The position numbers and the translations under genes were made by a program. DNA of 64,000 bases from Mytilisepta virgata. Lineage: Eukaryota; Mollusca; Bivalvia; Mytilida; Mytilidae. How positions within the stretch are numbered: the stretch's first letter is position 1; each line of letters opens with the position of its first letter. Shown here one piece after another: positions 43,431 through 53,809 of the stretch. The DNA is taken from positions 34,286,580 through 34,350,579 of the forward strand of contig CM051510.1 of NCBI GenBank assembly GCA_028015205.1. Reading direction: 5' to 3'. The notes below the pieces were generated by a model, which made no database searches, had not been told where the DNA came from, and saw nothing but the letters and a program-made list of their open reading frames with translations.

Positions 43431-43654
43431 TGTGATACAGTAATATGTAATTGTTGCTATCCATGTATATGCCGTATATTTTTAGGACATTTCCAAATTC
43501 AAAAATTCAGAATGTACATGTATAGTGCCACACTGGCGATAACACCAACTATTTGTGAAGATGATTTTAGTGCATTAGGTTTCATCAGTAATACTCAATG
43601 ACAAAACTAAGTGGGAACCCCCAAAAATAAATCAATATACTGAAATTCAAAATT

Positions 43655-44390
43655 TGGCTCAAAACCATCTATGGACAGAGATATGTCTGTTGGAGATAAT
43701 ACAAAGATCACTCACAAACCATCTATGGGCAGAGCTTATCTGATAGAGACAAAAGGAAGATCAGGCTCAAAATAGACAGAGCTGTGTCTGATGGAGATAA
43801 GAGAATCATCAGGCTCAAAACCATCCATTGACAGAGTTAGATCTGATAGAGAAAAAAGAAAGATCAGGCGCAAACCATCTATGTACAGAGCTGTATCTGA
43901 TAGAGATAAAAGAAAGATCGGGCCCTAATATTCTACGGACAGAGCTATGTCTGATGGAGGTGAAAGATAGATCAGTCTCAACCATCTATGGACTGAGCTA
44001 TGTCTGATAGAGAGAAAAAAAAGGATCACGCTCAAACATCTATGGACTGAGCTATGTCTGATGGAGATAATAGAAAGATCAGGCTCACACCGTCTATGTA
44101 CAGAGCTATGTCTGATGGAAATTAAAGAACGATCAGGCTCAAGCCATCTATGGACAGAGCTGAAGCTGATAGAGATAAAAAAAAAAAGATCACGCTTACA
44201 CCACACGCTTAAACTATCTTTTTACAGAGCTATATCTGATAGAGAAAAAAGAAACACCACGCTCGAACCATCTATGGCCGGAGAGAGATATGTCCGACAG
44301 AGAAAAAAGAAAGACCAGGCTCAAACCATCTTTGTCTGATGAAGATAAAAGAAAGATCACACTCAAAATAATCTATTTCTGATGAAGATG
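43655..44390 (+). repeat. Degenerate minisatellite, ~13 units of about 54 bp
   Basis: Units read 'aaaccatctatggacagagc', 'tatgtctgatagagataaaa' and 'gaaagatcaggctc', recurring about every 51-59 bp from roughly 43660 to 44330. Several consecutive units keep a 54-bp length, so 18-residue repeats appear in frames on both strands (for example SIRHSSVHRWL on minus). Indels break every frame within the array. I read it as non-coding. Confidence 0.8.
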
Positions 44391-44394
44391 ATTT

Positions 44395-46080
44395 TTCTTT
44401 TCCAAGAATTATAAATTGTGTAAACATGTTATACACAGGAATACATGTACTGTTCGGGACACTGTCCTAAAATGTCTTAACTCGGGCACAATTGCAAATG
44501 TATTTTATCGGAAAATTACATATTGTGGAAAACAGAGAGGTTGGGAATACAAGTTCTGTCCCGATTGTTCCTTCTATCGTGTTCATTTTGTGTTCAAGTA
44601 TTTGAAAGGTGTGTTTGTGTCTTTGAATAATGTTCATACATTGAAAGCACAGTGAGGTTTTAATAGGGTTAAGAATCTGGTTTTTATCTTTTTTATTATT
44701 TCGTTTCTTAATAAGTTTTATTTTTATCGCTATCTATTTTATTTCCTTTCGATATTTGTATAATTTTGATAAGTATTTAACATTTATTCTCCTACGAGTT
44801 TGTTGGAAATACAGATCAAGAAGGATAACTCGTATTGGTATTAAAAACTGCCAATAACAAGAAGTAATTAACTTCTCCTTTCATTTATATCAGCTCTGCA
44901 CGAAATTAAAATGTAAAACATTTATTCTCGTAGAGGACCATTTCCTCTGGCCAACCCTCCATAAAATTACCGCTGTTCATAAAATGGAATATTGTTGTAA
45001 ATCTACATCAAACAAACGATAAGTGGAATGTCGTAAAAAGAAACTTTAAGCGGTGTCGTAAAAATTTAAAATTATGGAAGGTTTTCATTGGAAAGGACCT
45101 CATAAAAAAAAATTCTGGCGTCTATTATGAGAAACATTAATTCGAGTTAACAAAAAAAATTCTTCCAAAAGGTATGATAAAACGTCTAGATAAAAATCAA
45201 AGCAAAACAAATTCTTTTTTAATTGTAAGAAACAGAGTTGCTTCCAAGATGTTAAAACGCAATTTGCAACTACTTTTTAAGTACCGCAGATTTATGACTC
45301 GACCTACATCGGCGTCTGGCCTAGAATGTTATTTATGAAAATATTTCAATGCATTATCAGATCGAATGCAGAAATAAAATAATTTTCTTTGTTTAAACCT
45401 ATGTCATATAAATCAATACACGGCATTTTTTTTACCACGGTATATATACAGTAACATAAATAAGATAGACCAAATGCAGAAAAGAAATTTTATAGAGTTT
45501 TTAAAAAATGATTCAAACAAATCGCTTCTTCCTGATATAAGAATAAAAATTAATGAAAGTGATGTGGGAACAAATATCCAACCTCAAATCATATAATAAC
45601 AATTATTTTTTTTCAATTAAGAAGAATGCGATTTTTATTTTCATATTTTTAATTTTTATTTTCTGAATAGTATACTTTAAGGAATCATTTAGGAGTAAAC
45701 TTTTTCATTATTTTAATTTTTTGTAAAGTTTTTTTCTAATTGTATTTTTTATTTATTTTACTTATTTTTTTCTTTTGTTTAATTAATTAATGAAACTAAT
45801 ATTTTTATTCACAAATTTTTTTTTTAAGAATGCGTTTATTTTTTAACGTGTCGTATTTGAATGTCTACTATAAAAATTACAATATATATTCAATATTTAA
45901 TTGAGATATTCACGACTCATCTCTGCTATTTAAAAACACAGGCAATAATAGGGCCGTTTTAATTCTATTCATATAAAATAATTTTTGCCTATATGGGGTT
46001 TCGTTTTTACATATAAATATTTTGTTTAAATCATATACTCGTTTGATTTTTTTTTAAATATATATTTGCCTGATTTATAG
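44395..46080. other. No supported gene
   Basis: A Cys-containing frame of 79 codons near 44416 and an open stretch near 45440-45595 were examined and not accepted. The rest is AT-rich. Confidence 0.45.
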
Positions 46081-46104
46081 GACATATGTCAATATATTAT
46101 TTTG

Positions 46105-46158
46105 TCCGACATAAATGTGATGTCAATATTGATATCAATATTTTATTATGTCGCTACG
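46105..46158. repeat. Nested palindrome
   Basis: 'aatattgatatcaatatt' (46125-46142) is a perfect 18-bp palindrome. Around it, 'gtccgacataaa' (46105-46116) and 'attatgtcgctac' (46146-46158) form a second, imperfect inverted pair. Confidence 0.65.
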
Positions 46159-46164
46159 TGTAAT

Positions 46165-46925
46165 GGATAATAAAATAAAGTCAAAGCATTTAACCTAACA
46201 AAATAATAAAATCTAAAAATACTAAATTTTATTATATATGTCAAATCAACTATGAAAAAAAAATTAAGTCACATTCAAAAGAATGTAATTTTAATTAATG
46301 GACAATAAAATTTCTTAGAAACGATAGACTAAATTTAACGTGATATTTCATTGATATATTTATATTAAAAATTTAGCTGCTCATTAAAATGATAAATATT
46401 TTATAATACTGATGTTACTGCACAATATATGCATATTTTATCTAATTAAGGTTCGCTTGTTGTGCCCATTACGGAAAATTTTGAAAAGCGAAACAGTAAC
46501 CCAGAATGTAATGAGCAGAATTAAATACCAAAAACTAACCAAATGTGCAGACCAAAAAGAAAATCCTAAAACCCAAAGCCCTAGTCCTCGTTACAAAATT
46601 CCGTAACGGCTCTTCATTACTGTTTATCTTAATATTTTACTAATTTTTATACTGAAGTTATTTTTTATTTTAATATAATTTCCAAAGATTTAATTTGTGA
46701 ATTTTCTTTGGTCCTTTTCCACTGCACATATGCACATATTGCAATATTTTTAAATATTTTAATCTCTTTACTAACGAGAGTTGTCTTTCTTCTTACATAA
46801 AAGAACCAAATCGTTTGTCTGCTGTGTGACATTTTCTCAGTTTCACACATTTAAGTGGTTAAAGTTATTTTGGGTCAAAAGGAAATATTATTTACAGTCT
46901 TGAGCTATCATTGTCCCGATTTCTT
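46165..46925. other. No recognisable feature
   Basis: AT-rich with small frames only. Confidence 0.4.
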
Positions 46926-46929
46926 AAAG

Positions 46930-47085
46930 CTAGGGCATCTTAATAACGGCCGTCTATAAAGGGAACGATTTTGACAGTCAAGAACAAAGTTTGCAAAACT
47001 AACCTCAGAAAAAGGCAGCTGTTCATAAAGAGCATTTCCTTTTCTCGCGCCGTGCGCGTGCTTTATACATAATTTGACTATGTAT
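46930..47085 (+). repeat. AAAGGG-motif dispersed repeat, copy 2 (decayed)
   Basis: 'gtctataaagggaacgattt', 'tgcaaaactaacctcagaaa' and 'tgttcataaagagcatttcc' parallel 31240-31335 in order and spacing. A GC-rich 'ctcgcgccgtgcgcgtgc' lies at the place of the 'ggtcccttgtgtgccc' segment. Confidence 0.55.
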
Positions 47086-47442
47086 CTCCCTATAATAACT
47101 AGTTCAGAAAATGAAATACATCATTTCTTCTAGTCTTTGTCATAGTAAAGGACACAAAAGGAATCTTGTCTGGTTAAGGACACTAAGAGCTGTGTCGGGA
47201 TAGCAATTATCTAATACATAGTTAAAAATCAAGTCAATTATACTGATTTTATTTATTAATTATAGCAAGGAACATTGAATAGTGAAGAATAGTAACCTGG
47301 CCGGAATTTTTTGCGTTTATAGAATGGCCATAATAAAATTACAATGAATAATCTAAAAGACGAAAAAACAAGGCTGTGTGCAGATCCTAACCGATTTAAA
47401 TAATATTTTTATAAGACATGACATGACGCTGTTGTTCTCGGG

Positions 47443-47555
47443 AAGCCACGGTCGTCCAAAAAAGTTAACGGTAAGGAAACAATATAGCGTAACGTCACCA
47501 CAGAAATCTTGTTTGTCATCCGCTACGTATATTGTTGCAATTTCTGATTTGGTCC
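47443..47555 (-). mobile_element. Family M MITE copy, minus orientation
   Basis: 'gaaacaatatagcgtaacgt', 'cagaaatcttgtttgtcatc' and 'gctacgtatattgttgcaat' read as the reverse complement of the M left half, with the terminus near 47548. Frames of about 100 codons on both strands overlap it and are not accepted as genes. Confidence 0.65.
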
Positions 47556-47695
47556 TAAAATACAGAGCGAATATGAACATAGACAAACGAGAAATAAAAA
47601 TTTCATTCACGATGAAAGAAAAAAAGATTTGGCCTGCAAGTTGCATTTTTCTCAATTTGCACGAAACACTGTAAATAACGACAGCCAAATGTCAA

Positions 47696-47905
47696 ATGAG
47701 AACTGCCAAAAACGATAAACAACAAGATTATTACAGCGCTCAGTCTACTATGGTGTTATACTATTGGTTTTTCAATGACGACATTAAAGTTTTTGAACTA
47801 AAGTTGTTTACAGAAATCAACAAAGTAACATCAAAGTTGTCTATGGTTAAAAAAAATCGTGTTCGTCACCGGTTCCGGATATTGTTACTGTTTCTGTTTT
47901 GAACA
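47696..47905 (+). mobile_element. Family M MITE copy, plus orientation
   Basis: 'gataaacaacaagattatta', 'gctcagtctactatggtgtt' and 'atactattggtttttcaatg' match the left half. 'gttcgtcaccggttccggat' and 'attgttactgtttctgtttt' form a clean right terminus. Two M copies in opposite orientation therefore lie within 460 bp. Confidence 0.65.
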
Positions 47906-47909
47906 TAAA

Positions 47910-48790
47910 ATGATCGCGCAGAAACACTGAAAACTGAAGCCTTGAGCAACGCCAACTATCCAGTCTATATCAGGTGCTCCGATAGGGTTAGCAGTTCCTG
48001 TTCCGCCGTTTTGATCTATAAAACTACTTGGGTAGTAATCGCAAATCCGTAGCGAAACATGACGTGTTACAATAACAAGTACAACCTCTTTTTAAATAAT
48101 ATTAATTTTATTATCATTATTATACGTTATAAGTGACTTTCCATAGTTTTAACCATGATATATCAGTGGAAAAACCATGCTTTACTAAATTTTATGACAA
48201 CAATAATCATCTTTCCAAAAAGCCTTGGTATCCCAGAACTGCCGTAGAGTATTGAACAAACTTAGAAATGACGACGGCAACAATTAGATGCTGGATTACG
48301 CCATGGTCGAAATTTTCTATAGATATTCTGTTACTTTCACATTGAGTGTTGTTCAACTGGGTCCCGTTTCACAAACGTTTTTACGAGTATGGTTAGTGTT
48401 AAGTGTGATCTGATTTCCTGTCTTCAGTTTCTTGTTCTATTGATGTCCAGTCAAGATCGTAATCGTATGAATGTTTGTGAGACTTGACCAGGTAGTCACT
48501 TACGAAGCCTTAAGGGGAACAGCTGGGCTTTGTAAAAATGAATATTTTTTTTTCCATAACGGATCTTGTGGCGACGAGTTTTGTTTAAATGACATTCAAA
48601 TTTAATTTTCAGATATACAATAGTGTTTATGCAAAAACATGAAAACCATGATCTGAAATATGACACCTGTTATTTTACATTACAGAACATACATATTTTG
48701 ATAGCGGTATGCATAGTTATATTTCGTGAAATGGAATGATAAAGGAGAAATTTTCGGAAAGGTACATGAGTTATAAAATATACAAAATAA
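47910..48790. other. No recognisable feature
   Basis: 'caggtgctccgatagggtta' near 47970 echoes text at 24.9 and 41.0 kb. Nothing else is supported. Confidence 0.4.
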
Positions 48791-48795
48791 CTTGC

Positions 48796-49015
48796 AAAAT
48801 AACAATCCAAAGATACTAATATTAGATATAGTAAATTTATACTATGCTGTATACAACGCATTTCAAAGAGTTACCTCTCCGAGCAGCATTAAAACCGAAA
48901 CATTTGGAAGACTAAAAACCAAACTTATATTAAACAAGAAGTACTCATAACTAAAAATACCGAAATAGGACGCCAAATTTCTGCTAGAGAGATCTACCAT
49001 GTGCAATACAAGGAA
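48796..49015 (+). repeat. Dispersed repeat R1, copy 2
   Basis: Close match to 7254-7474 in the same orientation ('aagatactaatattagata', 'actatgctgtatacaacgca', 'aagaagtactcataactaaa', 'accatgtgcaatacaaggaa'). No fold-back arms are visible beside this copy. Confidence 0.75.
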
Positions 49016-49139
49016 TTCATATACAAAAAAAGACTTGGGTAAAGTGACTAATGTATAAAAAATAACGTGACCATTATGTGCATATTGATTACTAATTTTG
49101 ACGTCAGCACAAGCCACGTCCAAATTTCGTTAATATACA

Positions 49140-49440
49140 ATAAAATGGATAACAGAAAACAATGAAATACCAATCAATCAACGCCACCCAACAGACAGAA
49201 CTCTGGAAAACGAATAAAAGGTCTAAAAACACAGACATAAATACAACAGAGAGTCAGGATAGTATGACTTGTTATGGATACTGAACAGTGTTATGGGTAC
49301 CCAAACCTCCCCCTTTTATACACTGGCACCCTGGTGTAAAACACATACTGTCAAAGCCAATACAGTATGATTACCAACAAGGTGACCGCTTGCTAGAACA
49401 CAAAAATTGGTAGTACGGTACTTAAGGATGCTCGCTGGTC
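49140..49440 (+). repeat. Family N dispersed repeat, copy 2
   Basis: 'accaatcaatcaacgccacc', 'caacagacagaactctgga', 'gatagtatgacttgttatgg', 'atactgaacagtgttatggg' and 'aaggtgaccgcttgctagaa' follow the order of copy 1. Confidence 0.65.
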
Positions 49441-49444
49441 ATGT

Positions 49445-51330
49445 TTTGGACTTTTTGTCAGATTTTCGGAATCCTCGGGTTTTATCCATTTCTTAAACAT
49501 GAAATTTTTTGCCCATGAACCCCCACTTTTTCTTTTATATTTCAATCATACCTTAAAATGGTATTTGACAAAATTTTATGAAATTCTTTTTATTTTTTCA
49601 TACATTTTTGAGAGACTGAAGCTGTCAATGCAAAGACAATGAAAAATCCAGAGGAAACCCTTTTCCTGCACATTTTCAAGGCCTTATAGCTCTAAAATGA
49701 GCACATGAACCTATATTTTGTTCTTGCTTATTTATTTACTATTCATATGTTCTCTCAAACTAAAACACCTATTTCAAATCCTATTTATTTCCTATTAGAC
49801 CAGCGATCATCCTTAATTCAGATTGAGTTCATTGTGCGTCCAGATATACAAAGTTACAATTAATTTAGGTATAAAAACAACTCAAAGAAATTATTCAATG
49901 CTTCTGTTATTTAATTTCAAAGTATGAAAACAATCTTTTATTTTATTAAAAGGCCCCAATTAAAAATATGTTAGCCTTAAAGTACAAACCATGAAGCTTT
50001 ATTACACAACATAAGATGTAAATATAATATGTAAACTGTCATATCCTTGGAAAAACGACATAAAAAACAGTCTCTCAGGAGAAAAAAGAAGGTCCATTAT
50101 GATATACATAAGGAATTGTAATTTAGAACGTAGACATAATAGCTTCAACAAAACCGGGATAAAATAAGAAAGCCGGAGAAACATTCGAAAACTACCTATT
50201 TCTTTGTAACATCACACACACAAAGAAGCCCGTCGGTTAGAAAAGCTGGTTTCTTATAAAGTCGTTTGTTGCTTTGAAGCAAAAAGAAATATTTGTCCAG
50301 AAACGTTGTTGCTACTATAAAAACACAACAGAATATTCTCATAATAAGATGTGCGAAATAGAAATTTCGTTTTTGTTCGGTACGAAAAACGATACTTTTT
50401 CTGTTTTATAAAATGTAAAAAGAAATATTTCAACAAGGACGAAATATCAAAAAAGCAAAATCTCCTTGTATTCAGACACAACTATACATATTAAAATAAA
50501 CAGTAACACACACACACACACACCCACGAGTGATAATAGCTGGAATCGTATGATGAAAAATGTGTTATCTTATGATGAAAAATAATTCAACTAAACAATA
50601 TTCACAAAATATGAGATGTCGCAAAATAACGATCGATGATTTTATATATATAGACATAACAGTAAACAAGCTTTCCTAGAATCTTGTAAGAATATAAGAT
50701 ACTAAATAAGTACGACTTACCACCCAGCAGATTTCCCTATGTATTACATAATGTATACAACGGTGGTGGCAATAACACCGGGCAATAACAAGTTCTTTTT
50801 TTCAAACCTCCCTAGTTCATCATCATTACAAATTAGCCTCCAGCAAGTCTGTCTTTTGATTCGATGTCATTAGGGAATAAAATTTATTTATATTTATTTT
50901 ATATTTTCATTTTATGACAGACTGAAAGGGTAAAATACATGTTGTAGTATTGAAAGATATGCGTGTGGTAAATTTTTCCGTACTTGGTGGTATGTAAAAT
51001 ATATTAACACAAGTTAGAATGTTACACGACGTCTTATTGTTTAAATTAGAAATGGCGACACTATGACGAGATTTTTTTTATTTTTTTTGAAAAATTTAAT
51101 ATTGCACAACTTTGCGATAAGAATTGTTGATGCAAAATCACTATAAAAAAGTTTATACTTAAATTTTAGACCTCACCTATGTATGAAACTGACAGGACGG
51201 ATGTAACTTGGGGATTAAGCCTAAATCAGTTGAAAAAAAATACATACAATGGCCAGGCACGACATGCATATCTTAACACATTTACAGTTTACATTTTGTA
51301 GTAATCTTGACTTATATACACATCGAAAAT
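49445..51330. other. No recognisable feature; short CA microsatellite
   Basis: A CA run lies at about 50505-50523. Otherwise AT-rich, without coding support. Confidence 0.45.
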
Positions 51331-51469
51331 ATATTTCTATAAAACGTAAGTTGGGCTACATATGTCACTTGAGTTCCTAGTCTGAGATTTGCCTGACATC
51401 AAACGGCCTTTTTAGAATTGGCTTGGGCTCTGGGACGCTCAAGCTAATTTTGAAACATGCAAGGCCGTC

Positions 51470-51477
51470 TGACGTCA
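51470..51477. promoter_or_regulatory. TGACGTCA (CRE-like palindrome), copy 1
   Basis: Exact 8-bp match to the CREB/ATF consensus. It is retained at the equivalent place in the second duplicate. A single 8-bp site is weak evidence alone. Confidence 0.3.
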
Positions 51478-51631
51478 GAAGAATCTCGACAAAACACAAG
51501 TTGGCATGGGCCACATAGTTCACCTTTAACTGATTTCCTACTCTCAGATTTGTCAGATGTTAAACGGCAAGTTTAAGAACTGGCTTCGGGTGTGGTACTC
51601 CCAGGGATATTTTGAAACAGGCCAGGCCGTC

Positions 51632-51639
51632 TGACGTCA
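51632..51639. promoter_or_regulatory. TGACGTCA (CRE-like palindrome), copy 2
   Basis: Exact match, 162 bp from copy 1, in the best-conserved part of the duplicate. Confidence 0.3.
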
Positions 51640-51939
51640 GAGGAATCTCGGACGAGAGAGTTCCCTCACATCCATTAAGCTCCTGTCAGTTCTGAAATGG
51701 CGGCATGATGTCATTAAAAGACATATTTAATTCAATAAATATTTGCTATTTATTTATCTAATTTTCCAAAGTATGCAATTTTGTAGAGCGAGATTTTTGT
51801 TCATGTGAATTATGGGTGTTGCTATAGGGACCAATTAGGTGACGAAGGAAACCAAAATGGACCAGGCAAAAACATGAAATCTAAAACTGCAAAGCAGAGA
51901 CCAAATACTAAAAAAGAAAACAAAATGCAAACTATTCAA

Positions 51940-52019
51940 ATTAGTATGTATAACTCTATATGTTTGTACATATATATGCTTTCAACCCTTACGGGTAGAA
52001 TTATGCATTTCTAAATAAA

Positions 52020-52067
<48 letters not shown>

Positions 52068-52068
52068 A
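51940..52068 (+). mobile_element. Retroposon-like 3' tail with (TTA)n
   Basis: 'acccttacgggt' forms a 4-bp stem with loop TTAC. Next come 'gcatttctaaataaag' with an AATAAA signal and about 15 TTA units (52020-52066). The layout matches 43360-43430. A 69-codon Lys/Asn-rich frame at 51805-52014 precedes it and could be a remnant, but no domain is recognised. Confidence 0.45.
52020..52066. repeat. (TTA)n microsatellite
   Basis: About 15 uninterrupted TTA units at the end of the retroposon-like tail. Confidence 0.9.
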
Positions 52069-52069
52069 C

Positions 52070-53205
52070 AACAAAAAAAACATCATGTGCTCTGGAATGG
52101 AAAATAAGCTTTATCTCTGTCACGTCGTAAATGGGAAGTGTAAGTGAAAAGCTAAATAATGTTACATCTGAATAAGGATGTCTTATGTTATTTGTCAGAC
52201 AGAAGCGCTCTACCGGCCGACCAAATCATGAACAGTATAACAAAATTTTGGAATGATTATACGGCTGAGCCCAGCACTTACAAATATTAATACTGCATTT
52301 GTTTTGATCCGAAAAGTTGAAGATCATTTGTCCTTTATGTCAAGAAAATGAAAGGTACGTGTGAAAGAACGGATAAGAGGTATATTTGAAGGGAAAAAAC
52401 TCTCCTATATCTCCTGGATGTGACTGGTCAGAATGAGATATCTAGAAGTCGCCATAATTTGCAATAAAGAAGGTACCCCCCCCCCCCCCCCCCACCATCA
52501 GGCGAGCCGTAAATGGCCCTAATAATTAGTCAACAGAATAAATTAGCGGACTCTAATGTATGTCCAATCATCAAATACTATTGGGAAACTGAAGAATTTA
52601 AAGAGACTTGATATGAGGGGGGATAAACTAGTTTCATCGTTGCCTCATTGTGCGATCAAAGGGAAATATCTTATTAAAAATGTCAGACGATCAACTCTGT
52701 ATCGTTAATAATAATTGTATTACACTTTATCTGACCTTATACTAAATTAATATTTGTCTCTAGAAAACACAAAACTACTATATTGTGTGGTAACATAGAC
52801 GTCAAATTCAATTTGAGCAGGAGTTATTCCCCTTCTACCACAATTTTTATAATTTAGCCTTTTTGAAAAAAACCCGGGAATCAAAAAAATTATTCTATGA
52901 ATAATATGTGACATGTCTTTGAAAGACACAACTCAGGGAACATTCATTTGATTTGGGTGTGGCAATAAAGGAATTTGAAAAAAATGCAAGCTCAAAAATA
53001 TTTTGAAAAAGGGCAGGATTTAATATTAATAGTTACGTATAATTTATTTTTAAAGCTGGGCACACTTACGCTCTAAAAATAATCCACACTCGCTGATGCT
53101 GCAAAAAATACAATATTCATGATAAGATCCTTTCCAAATCCCGTATAATTTAATCCAATATTTGCACCCTTGGTTGTCGTTGGTACAAAGTGATTTACCA
53201 AAAAA
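52070..53205. other. No gene; C18 tract at 52476-52493
   Basis: Eighteen consecutive C preceded by 'aaggta'. No other feature is supported; chance frames only. Confidence 0.5.
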
Positions 53206-53209
53206 GAAA

Positions 53210-53320
53210 AAAAATGGAGATTTATAGGCCTAATGTAAGATAAAGTTCAGGGTCAGATGAAAATAAAAAAAAAAATGGAGATTTATAATGTTGGATAAAG
53301 TTCAGGGTCAGATGAAATTC
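53210..53320 (+). repeat. Short tandem duplication, ~61-bp spacing
   Basis: 'aaaatggagatttata' at about 53212 and 53273 is followed in both cases by 'aagataaagttcagggtcag' or 'ggataaagttcagggtcaga' and 'tgaaa'. Confidence 0.7.
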
Positions 53321-53619
53321 GGGGGCATTTTCATTGTATACTTATTACAAATCAACTGTCAGAATATAAAAGGTAATTAATCAAACTGATAAAAAAAAAC
53401 AAAACCATACGAATTAAAACCGCTTGATTATTAATGCATAATTACCAGGAAATTAACATGGCAATATTAACAATAAACATGGACTGTTTTAATGTTCAAA
53501 ATTATTATGTCAATTTTAAACTGAAACAAAAATATGAACTGAAATGAACCAACTTTGAAAAGAGTGACTTGAACATAAGGAAGCAACCATTTGATTTTTA
53601 CATCGGCCAATATGAAACT

Positions 53620-53800
53620 TGAAATAAAAAGGCAGGCCCAGGATTTTGGCAAAATAAAAAGCTAGGATCACTCTAAGCGTGAAAAAATACAGGACCTCTG
53701 TGAATCAGATTTTTTTTTTTGTTTAAATAAAAATAAAACCCCAGGACCAAAATTTCCGCGAAAAGATAGGCAGGATGAAACATTTCAACCTATCCCCCCC
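53620..53800 (+). repeat. Diverged relative of the 114-bp duplicated unit
   Basis: 'aaaaaggcaggcccaggatt', 'ttggcaaaataaaaagctag' and 'gaaaaaatacaggacc' parallel the unit at 33851-34078. A further 'aggaccaaaatttccgcg' follows, and the block ends near a C run (53796-53805). Confidence 0.6.
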
Positions 53801-53809
53801 CCCCACCCA

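Larger units (their letters stand above)
51337..51660 (+). repeat. Two-unit 162-bp tandem duplication with conserved TGACGTCA block
   Basis: 'ggccgtctgacgtcaga' occurs at 51463 and 51625, followed by 'agaatctcg' and 'ggaatctcg'. The rest of the two units ('tgggctacatatgtcact' versus 'tgggccacatagttcacc'; 'gacatcaaacggcc' versus 'gatgttaaacggca') is clearly more diverged. TGACGTCA is the palindromic cAMP-response element core. Function is unproven. Confidence 0.7.

Noticed and set aside
43535..43600. Apparent similarity to the body of the SINE-like unit near 4170 ('aacaccat..ttgcgaggatga')
   Set aside because: The match covers about 25 bases with several mismatches and no Pol III boxes nearby; it is too weak to call a second copy.
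44416..44655. 79-codon Cys-containing frame that could suggest a zinc-binding domain
   Set aside because: The Cys spacing does not fit a known finger pattern, and there is no flanking gene structure.
45440..45595. Plus-strand open stretch containing MQKRNFIEFLKND
   Set aside because: About 50-60 codons after a possible AG splice acceptor. The length is expected by chance at this AT content and no homology is recalled.
47353..47688. Frames of about 100 codons on both strands
   Set aside because: They overlap a family M copy; both strands being open is a repeat effect.
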